DNA of 64,000 nucleotides from an uncultured Oleiphilus sp. Its GTDB lineage: Bacteria; Pseudomonadota; Gammaproteobacteria; Pseudomonadales; Oleiphilaceae. How positions within the stretch are numbered: the first letter of the stretch is position 1; every line of letters begins with the position of its first letter. The stretch covers positions 1-64,000 of the forward strand of contig CAJWBE010000010.1 in NCBI GenBank assembly GCA_913020045.1, written 5' to 3'. Shown here piece by piece: positions 1-8,300 of the stretch. The notes beneath the pieces were generated by a model, which was given only the letters and a program-made list of their open reading frames with translations, had not been told where the DNA came from and did no database searches. The translations under genes were made by a program, and so were the position numbers.

Positions 1-1
1 G

Positions 2-607
2 CGAAAAGCTAGCAGCTTCTGTGAGAATCGAGATTTAGAGTTAAAGATTCATCCTGTTGTGTTTGGTAAATTATTAGACCACTGGGGGCAATTAGGACCT
101 GCAGAAATCCCACCTAAAAGAGAATGGCTAATAAAATATTGTGCTCGCTATGCGCAACAGCATAACTTTAAGTTCAAGGGCCCCCAATTTCACCCTTTCA
201 ATTCTTTGTCAGCATTACGATTGTCATTAAGTGAGGTTAGTGGTCAGAATCAAGAAAAAGTAGTGACTGCAATCTTTGAGGCAGGCTGGGCTGAAGGCAG
301 AGACATTGGAAATATACGGACTCTTGTTTCAGTTTTAGAGTCCGCAGGTATTGACGGGGAGTCTTTAGCACGGGAAATAAACAAACCTAGTATAAAAGAA
401 CAGCTAAAACACAACACTGATAAAGCTATTCAACTCGGTGTATTTGGTATTCCAACTATGATAATCGATGAACAACTATTTTGGGGAAATGATCAGTTTG
501 ACCATATCGCTCTGCATCTAGAAGGTAATAATCCCATTAACGTAGAGGAAATTGAAAAAGCTATAAGCCGTAAACGTGCGATAGATAGAAAAAAGGTAAA
601 ATGTTGA
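2..607 (+). CDS. DsbA-family / 2-hydroxychromene-2-carboxylate isomerase-like protein, 5' truncated by window edge
   Basis: The frame of ORF 59..607 stays open to base 2 (..RKASSFCENRDLELKIHPVVFGKLLDHWGQLGP..); thioredoxin-like C-terminal pattern 'LGVFGIPTMIIDEQLFWGNDQ'. Confidence 0.8.
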   Translation, partial: RKASSFCENRDLELKIHPVVFGKLLDHWGQLGPAEIPPKREWLIKYCARYAQQHNFKFKGPQFHPFNSLSALRLSLSEVSGQNQEKVVTAIFEAGWAEGRDIGNIRTLVSVLESAGIDGESLAREINKPSIKEQLKHNTDKAIQLGVFGIPTMIIDEQLFWGNDQFDHIALHLEGNNPINVEEIEKAISRKRAIDRKKVKC

Positions 608-654
608 TAGTCCTCCGTAAACTGTAGCTGAGTCATGTCTTATGAAATGTCATA

Positions 655-727
655 GCATAACAAACGCAGGCAATCGGACTAATTTGACGCTGCGCTTCAA
701 GTTAGCCCGTTGCTGTGGGCGTTATGT
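655..727 (+). repeat. attC-like integron recombination site
   Basis: GCATAAC (655-661) ... GTTATGT (721-727) outer arms; inner arms GCAA(T)CGG (670-677) and CCGTTGC (707-713) pair perfectly with one extrahelical T. Organisation R''-L''-L'-R' is as in attC sites. Confidence 0.75.
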
Positions 728-1123
728 TTTTGAAATAGCTGAAATTAATCCGCAGTGTTCTACAAATGGTTTGAAATCTTTATCGGTAAAAAGAAGCGGC
801 AATTTATTAGCTAAACAAAAAGTCGCAATAATCACATCGGCTGTTTTCCTTATCGTAATGCCTCGCTTTCTCAGCAATCGATAATAATCCGCACATTGCA
901 ATACCATACTATGACCAAGCATTTCATATTGGTCTAGTTTCCCAAGTACTGATTTTGTTTTATTGTATTCTTTGTCGCTCTTTATTCCCTGTAATATCTC
1001 AAGCAAAATTAAGTCGCCTAAAGCAACATTTCCCTTCATTAGTTGCTTATCTAATTCATCGGTAAACGGGCTCACTACACCGTTAAAATAGTCAATCCAA
1101 ACACTTGTATCAGCAATAATCAC
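722..1123 (-). CDS. vapC: VapC-family PIN-domain toxin
   Basis: MIIADTSVWIDYFNG N-terminus and conserved acidic residues typical of PIN nucleases; paired with VapB-like ORF. Confidence 0.9.
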   Translation of the reverse strand: MIIADTSVWIDYFNGVVSPFTDELDKQLMKGNVALGDLILLEILQGIKSDKEYNKTKSVLGKLDQYEMLGHSMVLQCADYYRLLRKRGITIRKTADVIIATFCLANKLPLLFTDKDFKPFVEHCGLISAISKT

Positions 1124-1314
1124 TTATCGCCTCGCATTTCGTTTAAATCGCCTTCCCAGTGTATTTTTCCCCTTAAACTACGTACAGCTTGTTGTTCATT
1201 TAGCCTAATTAGCAGCTTTAAGCCTTCTTCAACAGCATCTTTTTTTGTATGTAAGCCGCTTACCTTTAAAGCGTTCGCCATTAGCTCATCATCAATTACA
1301 ATGTTTGTTCTCAT
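1120..1314 (-). CDS. vapB: VapB-family antitoxin
   Basis: 64 aa, 'MRTNIVIDDELMANALKVSGLHTKKDAVEEGLKLLIRL', 4-nt overlap with vapC. Confidence 0.88.
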   Translation of the reverse strand: MRTNIVIDDELMANALKVSGLHTKKDAVEEGLKLLIRLNEQQAVRSLRGKIHWEGDLNEMRGDK

Positions 1315-1368
1315 AAAACACCTGTGTGTATGGAATATTAGTTAAATACACACTATCACAATAAATAA

Positions 1369-1473
1369 ACATAACCAAGCGTTCAACAAGGACTCCGTAA
1401 TGCTGTCACCTATTTTGCAAAAACACGCAAAACAGCCGCCACAATTACTACGCCTGTTAACGCGGCGTCATAC
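1369..1473 (+). repeat. degenerate attC-like site
   Basis: ACATAAC (1369-1375) then GCGTT(C)AACA(A)GG (1379-1391), complementary to CCTGTTAACGC (1453-1463), ending GTCATAC (1467-1473), a degenerate R' arm. Confidence 0.6.
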
Positions 1474-1532
1474 TCTTTGACGAGACCTGTTAATAGGTGC
1501 TATATATAGCTCTTTATTAGAGGTCTTTTATC

Positions 1533-1799
1533 ATGCAAACAAAATTCTCCGAAGATGTTATTCCGCTGTCTGATCTAAAGGTTAATCCGGGTAAGGTTGT
1601 AAACCATGCAAAGGACACGCATAGACCGGTTCTAGTAACTAGCCGAGGGCGTGGAGTTGCCGTTGTCCAAGGGCTTGATGATTACGAAAGCACCAAAGAA
1701 GAACTTGAATTCGTTAAGGCTGTTGCTCAAGGGTTAATGGAGATAAAGGAAGGTGAAGTTACCGATATCAGTGATGTAAAAAAACAACTGGGTCTATAG
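1533..1799 (+). CDS. Phd/YefM-family antitoxin
   Basis: 'VIPLSDLKVNPGKVVNHAKDTHRPVLVTSRGRGVAVVQGLDDYE' is a Phd/YefM pattern. Confidence 0.9.
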   Translation: MQTKFSEDVIPLSDLKVNPGKVVNHAKDTHRPVLVTSRGRGVAVVQGLDDYESTKEELEFVKAVAQGLMEIKEGEVTDISDVKKQLGL

Positions 1800-1802
1800 T
1801 TC

Positions 1803-2096
1803 GTGAACATCTCTTTTTCTAAGTCAGCGATCGATGACCTTAAAAACATCAAAGAGTATTACCGGGAGCAGGGTGTACCGCAAATAGGCCAAAACTTCGT
1901 AGAGGCAATTGTTGAACACATAGATACGCTTACGGCACATCCAGATGTCGGTAGGGCCGTCCCTGAGTTTAGCGATGACTCTATTCGTGAACTTATTCAT
2001 TCTCCGTTTCGTATCGTCTATTTTCGTGAGAGTGAATCAATAAATATTATTAGAGTATGGCGCAGTGAACGGTTACTTAAGTTACCCGAGAATTGA
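1803..2096 (+). CDS. RelE/ParE-family toxin
   Basis: 97 aa, 'ISFSKSAIDDLKNIKEYY..', '..FRIVYFRESESINIIRVWRSERLL'; immediately follows the antitoxin. Confidence 0.9.
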   Translation: MNISFSKSAIDDLKNIKEYYREQGVPQIGQNFVEAIVEHIDTLTAHPDVGRAVPEFSDDSIRELIHSPFRIVYFRESESINIIRVWRSERLLKLPEN

Positions 2097-2124
2097 GTAT
2101 AACCAAGCGTTAACCAAATAACGC
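2097..2124 (+). repeat. truncated or collapsed attC-like arm
   Basis: GTATAACCAAGCGTT shares TAACCAAGCGTT exactly with the site at 1372-1383; contains GCGTTA/TAACGC inverted repeat; no full 3' half found. Confidence 0.4.
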
Positions 2125-2223
2125 AAGCAGACCTCGTTTTAGCCTTAGCCAAGATATGTTACTTAACAATAAAAAAGTGACCCACCTCAATCTCGCAAAG
2201 GGCGCCACGCCTTCGGAAATAAT

Positions 2224-3450
2224 GTGATGATGGAACAGATAAGCCCAAATCCAGAGTTGATCCTCTTGGGTATTTTGACATGCGTCATTGCCTATTCGCT
2301 CATGACAAAGCTCATTGCGCGCACTGTGCTAACACTGCCTATCTTTTTTGTGGCGCTTGGCTTTCTTTGCGCACCGGCGACCGAAGCGCTCGGGACAGCG
2401 GAAGAGTTACGTGGGTCGGCGCGGCTCTTGGCTGAGATGACCTTGATCCTCGTATTGTTTTCCGATGCGAGTCACATCCGCTTTGCACGCCTAAAACACT
2501 CGTTCACCATACCATTGAGAATGTTGGTCATTGGTATGCCCTTGAGTATTGCCTTGGGCACACTGTTTGTTTTTCTCGTTTCACCGCAAAGCGGGCTGGC
2601 CTTGGCTTTGCTGACAGCGGCGGTGTTGACGCCAACGGACGCCGCATTGGGCCAGACTGTGGTGTCGAGCCCAGATGTTCCTGAGCGGCTAAGTCAGTCT
2701 ATCAATGTTGAAAGCGGACTTAATGATGGTCTGGTTCTTCCATTCGTTTTGCTCGGTGCAATCCTGGCGTCAACCAATCTGCAGGGAACGGACGGATTAG
2801 CCGTGATGGCGCTTACTCAAATTATATTGGGGCCCATTGCCGGCGCACTGGTAGGTTGGGGGGCGGCGCGCGCACTTGATTTTGCTCAGCAGCGCGATTG
2901 GGTTATTGAAAGCGCACAGGGGGTCGTGTTTCTGGCGACCGCCTTCTTAAGCTTTGTTATCGCTGAGCTTATCGGTGGAAATGGATTCATCGCGGCATTC
3001 GTGGCGGGTGCTGTTTTTGGTAACGCCTACCGTCACGATATTCATTTTATTAGCGAGTTTATGGAAGGCGCGGGCCAGCTGTTGACGATGGTGGCATTTC
3101 TGGTTTTCGGCGCACTGATGTTGCCTAATGGATTAGCCCATATAACACTAACAACGGTTCTGGTGGCGATTGGATTTCTTTCATTCGTGCGGATGTTACC
3201 CATCTGGCTTTCTTTGATCGGAACTGACCTTGTGCTGAAAGAAAAGCTGTTTGTCGGGTGGTTCGGCCCGCGTGGTCTGGCGTCGATATTATTCACGCTT
3301 ATCATGATGGACGAGTTTGATTTTCCAAACGAAGAAGAGCTTTTAGCCTGTGTTTCTTTAACCGTGGCATTGTCGGTTCTGCTTCATGGTATCAGTGCCT
3401 CGCCACTGGCAAAACGCATCGGTCGTGAATCAGCTCAGAACTCGGGCTAA
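2224..3450 (+). CDS. CPA-family cation:proton antiporter
   Basis: 408 aa multi-TM; 'LTAAVLTPTDAALGQTVV', 'VESGLNDGLVLPFV' Na+/H+ exchanger motifs. Confidence 0.88.
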   Translation: MMMEQISPNPELILLGILTCVIAYSLMTKLIARTVLTLPIFFVALGFLCAPATEALGTAEELRGSARLLAEMTLILVLFSDASHIRFARLKHSFTIPLRMLVIGMPLSIALGTLFVFLVSPQSGLALALLTAAVLTPTDAALGQTVVSSPDVPERLSQSINVESGLNDGLVLPFVLLGAILASTNLQGTDGLAVMALTQIILGPIAGALVGWGAARALDFAQQRDWVIESAQGVVFLATAFLSFVIAELIGGNGFIAAFVAGAVFGNAYRHDIHFISEFMEGAGQLLTMVAFLVFGALMLPNGLAHITLTTVLVAIGFLSFVRMLPIWLSLIGTDLVLKEKLFVGWFGPRGLASILFTLIMMDEFDFPNEEELLACVSLTVALSVLLHGISASPLAKRIGRESAQNSG

Positions 3451-3529
3451 GAGGCGGGGTAGCGAGTCAAGTCGTCTAAAACCTCAAAAAACGATTTGGT
3501 CTTTTTTGTCTTCTGCTTTGCAACTAAGC

Positions 3530-4051
3530 CTATTCTTTGCCTTTCTTGTAATTGAACACGCTCTCTTTAACAGACTCCATCGCAACAAACGTTTTGGTAT
3601 TTGCCACATGGGGTAGGGTAGATATCTTTTCGGCAAGTACTTTTCTGTAATCAGGCATGCTGTGCGTTCGCACCTTTAACAAATAGTCGAAGCTGCCGGC
3701 AATCATATGGCATTGCTCTATATCTCCGATTTTGGTGACGGCCTTATTAAACGCGGATAACGCAGATTCGCGAGTGTCAGCGAGTGTCACTTCAATGAAC
3801 GCAATGTGGTCCATATTCAGACGGATGGGGTCCATCATTGCTCTGTACCCAACAATAAAGCCTTCTGTCTCTAGGCGTTTTACGCGCACTTGAGTGGGGG
3901 TTTTTGATAGGTTAATTTTGCGAGCAAGTTCGCTGATGCTGATTCTGCCGTCGGAAGATAGAATTTGTAAGATAGCGTTATCGTAGGAGTCTAGGGTGTA
4001 TGCGTCTTGTGAACTGCTGTTCTTCTTATTTTGTACCATATGAACTACCAA
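3530..4051 (-). CDS. Lrp/AsnC-family transcriptional regulator (possibly proline-responsive)
   Basis: 'LDSYDNAILQILSSDGRISISELARKINLSKTPTQVRVKRLETEGFI' HTH followed by AsnC ligand-binding domain. Confidence 0.92.
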   Translation of the reverse strand: MVVHMVQNKKNSSSQDAYTLDSYDNAILQILSSDGRISISELARKINLSKTPTQVRVKRLETEGFIVGYRAMMDPIRLNMDHIAFIEVTLADTRESALSAFNKAVTKIGDIEQCHMIAGSFDYLLKVRTHSMPDYRKVLAEKISTLPHVANTKTFVAMESVKESVFNYKKGKE

Positions 4052-4200
4052 TGTTTTATTTTTAGGTCAAAAGACTAAGATTATTGGCTTAGTATGAGAC
4101 GTGCTGAAATTGTATGTCAACTTGAAGCGCGTAAGTCTAAACTTCACAATCGATATGTCGTTTTCAGAAAATAAATCAAACAAGAAAAAGGAAGATAACT

Positions 4201-5025
4201 ATGAAGCTATTCAAACTAGCAGGCATTTTGGCAGGCGCGGTTGCGGTTATGGCCAGTGTTTCGGCGCAAGCAGATCAACTTGATGAGGTAATTAAACGCG
4301 GAACCTTAAATTGCGGTGTGGTGCTTGATTTCCCTCCTATGGGATATTTTGACAAAGATAATAAGCCCGCTGGTTTTGATGTGGATTACTGTAATGACCT
4401 TGCGAAGGCGCTAGGTGTTGAATCAAATGTTCTGAACCTGACGTGGGGAGACCGTATCCCGTCTCTTGTTGCGGGTAAAACAGATGTGGTTATCGGTTCG
4501 ACATCAGACACGCTTGAACGGGCTAAGTCTGTTGGCTTCACCTATCCATACTTCGTATTTAAATTCCAAACGATTTCAAAAGAAGGCACGTCTCTTAGCT
4601 CTTTCGATGATTTGAAAAACCTGAAAGTTGGCGCGGCGCTGGGCACCACTTATGAGACAGAATATTTGGCGTATGCGGAGAAAATGGGTTGGGGGAAATC
4701 TAACTATACATCGTTCAAATCTGAAAATGATGCTTACCTAGGCCTTTATCAAGGCAAGGTTGATGCGATTATTTCAACCAACACAAACATTGCCACGAAG
4801 CTTCAAACGAATGAGTTTAAAGACTATGTTGCTGGCCCTTATGTTCCGAATTACGATGACGTGGTTGGCTTAATTGCTAACCGTAGTGAAGGCGCATGGA
4901 TTAGTTACTTGAACCTTTTCCTTGTTCGCCAAATTCGTGATGGCAACATGAACACACACTACAATACACACTTCGGTTCAGACGCACCCGCAGATCTGAT
5001 TCAGTCGTTACGCGATAACAAGTAA
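4201..5025 (+). CDS. amino-acid ABC transporter substrate-binding protein
   Basis: Signal peptide then SBP family 3 pattern 'VIKRGTLNCGVVLDFPPMGYFDKDNKPAGFDVDYCNDLAKALG'. Confidence 0.93.
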   Translation: MKLFKLAGILAGAVAVMASVSAQADQLDEVIKRGTLNCGVVLDFPPMGYFDKDNKPAGFDVDYCNDLAKALGVESNVLNLTWGDRIPSLVAGKTDVVIGSTSDTLERAKSVGFTYPYFVFKFQTISKEGTSLSSFDDLKNLKVGAALGTTYETEYLAYAEKMGWGKSNYTSFKSENDAYLGLYQGKVDAIISTNTNIATKLQTNEFKDYVAGPYVPNYDDVVGLIANRSEGAWISYLNLFLVRQIRDGNMNTHYNTHFGSDAPADLIQSLRDNK

Positions 5026-5033
5026 TGACGCAA

Positions 5034-5067
5034 ACTAGCGGGCAACGCATTCTTGTTGCCCGCTAGT
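5034..5067 (+). terminator. 13-bp perfect intercistronic stem-loop between SBP gene and permease genes
   Basis: ACTAGCGGGCAAC-gcattctt-GTTGCCCGCTAGT; only a weak pyrimidine run follows (CTTTCCTGTT). Confidence 0.6.
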
Positions 5068-5152
5068 CTTTCCTGTTAATGATTTCTCTTACGCTATCGT
5101 CCTTTAGGTTTTATTCCTGGGCAAGCGTGCCACCAATGCGAGAAGGATAGGG

Positions 5153-5818
5153 ATGAATTACGAATTTCACTGGAATGTCGTTTTCCAAAAAATGCCTGAG
5201 CTATTGCAGGGGGCGTTCGTCACCTTGCATGTATCGGTGTTGTCGATGGTGTTGGGTATTGTCATAGCTGTTTTTCTCGCCATTGCGAAGATGAACAACA
5301 AGCCGCCGTTCAATTACATGGCCTCTACCTGGATCGAGATAGCGCGTAACACACCGGCGTTATTTCAGATCTATATGGCGTACTTTGGTTTGGGTGCATT
5401 CGGCATTCACCTGAGCCCTTACATGGCAGTGTTGTGCGCACTCGTGTTTATCAATGCGGGCTATTTAGCCGAAACATTTCGAGGTGGCTTTCAATCGATT
5501 CCGGACGCACAATACAACGCGTCAAAATCCCTTGGGATGACAAACTTTCAAACCTATCGATACATTATTCTGCCGCAGATGTTTCGTCGTATTTATCACC
5601 CGATGACGAATCAGTTTGTTTGGGCGATCTTGATGAGCTCGCTGGGTATCTTGGTGGGTATGAATGAGTTGTCGGGCGAAACCCAGCGATTCCAGTCACT
5701 GTCGTTCAGAACGCTAGAGTTTTTCATGGTGACCGCGGTGCTTTACTACATTATCACCAAGTTTGTCTTATTGAGTGCTGCACTCATTTCCAAACGGCTA
5801 TTCCGGGGGGAAATATAA
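5153..5818 (+). CDS. amino-acid ABC transporter permease (HisMQ family)
   Basis: 'YLAETFRGGFQSIPDAQYNASKSLGMTNFQTYRYIILPQMFRR' EAA-type motif. Confidence 0.93.
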   Translation: MNYEFHWNVVFQKMPELLQGAFVTLHVSVLSMVLGIVIAVFLAIAKMNNKPPFNYMASTWIEIARNTPALFQIYMAYFGLGAFGIHLSPYMAVLCALVFINAGYLAETFRGGFQSIPDAQYNASKSLGMTNFQTYRYIILPQMFRRIYHPMTNQFVWAILMSSLGILVGMNELSGETQRFQSLSFRTLEFFMVTAVLYYIITKFVLLSAALISKRLFRGEI

Positions 5819-6471
5819 TGGGCGGCTTATTTACTCCCTTATCTTGGAACGACACCGGGTTTATTCTCACCGGCATAATGAACACGATCCTTATTTCAGG
5901 CGTCTCTATTTTTATTGGGACGGCCTTAGGCGTCATGGTTGGCTTTGCGCGTGCAGAGAGCAATAAGGTGGTTAATTTCTGCCTAGGTAGTGTGCTGGAT
6001 GTGCTTCGCAGTGTGCCACTGATTATCCAATTGATTTTGTTTTCAACTTTTATGGGCGTGATGGGCTCACCGCTTCCACCTTTCGTGGCGGGAACCATTG
6101 TGCTATCGCTTTATACGATGGCCTTTATGGGCGAAGTGTTTCGAGGTGGCTTTGAGAGTGTGCAGAACTCAATGATCGTTGCCTCACGTTCGCTTGGTAT
6201 GACCTACTGGCAGACGATTCGTTATGTGCGCTTTCCCATCGGATTGCGTTCGGTCTTCCCGGCGTGGTTAGGTGTCGCGCTCAGCGTAATCAAAGACTCT
6301 GCATTGGTCTCGGTGATTGGTTTTATGGAGTTGCTGAGAACGTCTGAGCAGCTTATTTCGCGTACTCAGCAGCCCTTAGAAATATTGATTGGTGTCGGTA
6401 TTTTCTACTTCCTCATCTCTTACCCTTTATCTTTGTACGGCAGACGTGTCGAAAGGAAAAACGCAGCATGA
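5818..6471 (+). CDS. amino-acid ABC transporter permease (HisMQ family)
   Basis: 'FMGEVFRGGFESVQNSMIVASRSLGMTYWQTIRYVRFPIGLR'; overlaps previous stop by 1 nt. Confidence 0.93.
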   Translation: MGGLFTPLSWNDTGFILTGIMNTILISGVSIFIGTALGVMVGFARAESNKVVNFCLGSVLDVLRSVPLIIQLILFSTFMGVMGSPLPPFVAGTIVLSLYTMAFMGEVFRGGFESVQNSMIVASRSLGMTYWQTIRYVRFPIGLRSVFPAWLGVALSVIKDSALVSVIGFMELLRTSEQLISRTQQPLEILIGVGIFYFLISYPLSLYGRRVERKNAA

Positions 6472-7193
6472 TTAAAGTCCAAAATGTACGTAAGTCGTTC
6501 GGTGATCTTGAGGTTCTAAAAGGGATTGATCTTGAGGTTCAAAAAGGGGAAGTGCTAAGCGTTATAGGTGGGTCGGGTAGCGGCAAGTCCACATTACTTT
6601 ACTGCATCAATGCGATTGAAAAAATTCAAGGCGGAAAGATTTTCGTTGATGATATTGATGTACATGCCAAGGCGACCAACAAAGATAAGCTGCGTCAAAA
6701 GCTGGGGATGGTGTTTCAGCAATGGAACTCCTTTCCGCATATGACGGTACTTGAGAACGTGGCGCTGGGTCCTCAGGTCGTTAAGAAAATAGCCAAAGAA
6801 GAAGCCATCGAGATCGCCAGAAAAGAGCTTGAGCATGTTGGGCTTGGTGATAAGTTTGATGTCTATCCGACGAAAATGTCTGGTGGGCAGCAGCAGCGTT
6901 TGGCGATTGCACGCGCCTTAGCGATGAAGCCCGACTACATGCTGTTTGATGAGGTGACATCAGCCCTTGACCCCGAATTGGTCGGCGAAGTTCTCGATAC
7001 CTTACGGCTGTTGCGTGAGGACGGTATGACGATGATTTGTGTGACCCATGAGATCGCATTTGCTAGAGAAGTGTCAGATCAGGTCGCATTTTTTAATCAA
7101 GGCGTGATTGATGAAATTGGTCGGCCTGAGCAGGTCATATCTAACCCTCAAAAAGAAACGACGCAGTCTTTCTTAAGCAAGGTTCTTTCATAA
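6468..7193 (+). CDS. amino-acid ABC transporter ATP-binding protein
   Basis: Walker A GGSGSGKST, signature MSGGQQQRLAIARAL, Walker B DYMLFDEVTSALDPE. Confidence 0.96.
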   Translation: MIKVQNVRKSFGDLEVLKGIDLEVQKGEVLSVIGGSGSGKSTLLYCINAIEKIQGGKIFVDDIDVHAKATNKDKLRQKLGMVFQQWNSFPHMTVLENVALGPQVVKKIAKEEAIEIARKELEHVGLGDKFDVYPTKMSGGQQQRLAIARALAMKPDYMLFDEVTSALDPELVGEVLDTLRLLREDGMTMICVTHEIAFAREVSDQVAFFNQGVIDEIGRPEQVISNPQKETTQSFLSKVLS

Positions 7194-7256
7194 GCGAATG
7201 AAGCGCGACCTGGACGCGGTGACGAGTCGCATGATTATTTTAAGGAAGTACGTCTG

Positions 7257-8138
7257 ATGACTGATCAGCGTCGGGCATTAATGCTGGCCTTTATTGCGGT
7301 TTGTTTTTGGTCGACGGTGGCGGTCGCTTTCAAATTATCGCTTCGATACCTGACAGTGATAGAGCTCTTATTACTCTCTACGGTGTTTTCGACCATCGTT
7401 TTAGGGGCGATTTTGGTTGCACAGTCGAAGTTCAAGCAGGCGTTTGTCTGCACCCGCGAGGAGTATTGGCTATCGCTAATGCTCGGGTTCCTGAATCCTT
7501 TCTTGTACTACCTTATTCTATTCAAAGCTTATGAACTTTTGCCCGCGCAACAGGCGCAGCCCATCAATTATACCTGGGCGATTATGCTGTCGATTTTGTC
7601 GGTACCGTTTCTTAAACAAAAGATTACGGCTCGCCAAGGGGTGGCGTTAATCGGCGGCTATTTGGGGGTGGTGGTAATCGCGACAAAAGGCCAGCTAACC
7701 GAGTTGGAGTTCACCAGTGGGTTTGGTGTGTTTCTCGCGATTTTTAGCACGGTGATTTGGGCGCTCTATTGGATATTCAATACGCGCGAACGTCGCGACC
7801 CCGTTGTCGGTTTGTTTGTTAATTTCTGCTTTAGCCTGCCCTTTATTGTTTTGTATTACCTGTGGGTGGGAGACTTTAGAGCGCTGCCGATAGAAGGCGT
7901 GTTAGGTGCCGCTTATATTGGCGTCTTTGAAATGGGTATCTGTTTCGTCATTTGGCTAAAAGCGATGAAGCTGACGAACAGTACGGCACAAATAAGCAGT
8001 TTGATCTTTTTGTCGCCGTTCATGTCTCTTATCTTGATCAGCTATTTTTTAGGCGAGACGATTGAGAAGGCAACGCTGTTGGGCTTGGTGCTTATCGTTG
8101 CGAGCATCTTGTATCAAAATAGAGTGTCGAAGCCATGA
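7257..8138 (+). CDS. DMT/EamA-family transporter
   Basis: 293 aa, about ten TM segments in two EamA-like halves. Confidence 0.88.
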   Translation: MTDQRRALMLAFIAVCFWSTVAVAFKLSLRYLTVIELLLLSTVFSTIVLGAILVAQSKFKQAFVCTREEYWLSLMLGFLNPFLYYLILFKAYELLPAQQAQPINYTWAIMLSILSVPFLKQKITARQGVALIGGYLGVVVIATKGQLTELEFTSGFGVFLAIFSTVIWALYWIFNTRERRDPVVGLFVNFCFSLPFIVLYYLWVGDFRALPIEGVLGAAYIGVFEMGICFVIWLKAMKLTNSTAQISSLIFLSPFMSLILISYFLGETIEKATLLGLVLIVASILYQNRVSKP

Positions 8139-8272
8139 CACCGAAGTCATAACGTCTATCGGGATGTACTTATGCGTTATTTTTACGCTTTATGTTCTTA
8201 TTTAATAAGTCCTTATGATCTGTCTATAAGTAAAATACATACGAAATAACCTTTCATGATTGTGTAAAGTGT

Positions 8273-8293
8273 CTTTAGTAAGACTTACTAAGG
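8273..8293. promoter_or_regulatory. near-perfect palindrome overlapping putA ribosome-binding region
   Basis: CTTTAGTAAG-A-CTTACTAAGG, 9 of 10 pairs; AAGG in right arm is 7 nt before the putA ATG at 8301. Confidence 0.5.
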
Positions 8294-8300
8294 TACAAGC

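Noticed and set aside
642-884. 80-aa plus-strand ORF
   Set aside because: Runs antisense over vapC and through the attC-like site; low-complexity translation, no RBS evidence.
4101-4283. 60-aa ORF overlapping the start of the ABC substrate-binding protein gene
   Set aside because: Out of frame with a well-supported gene and no recognisable features.
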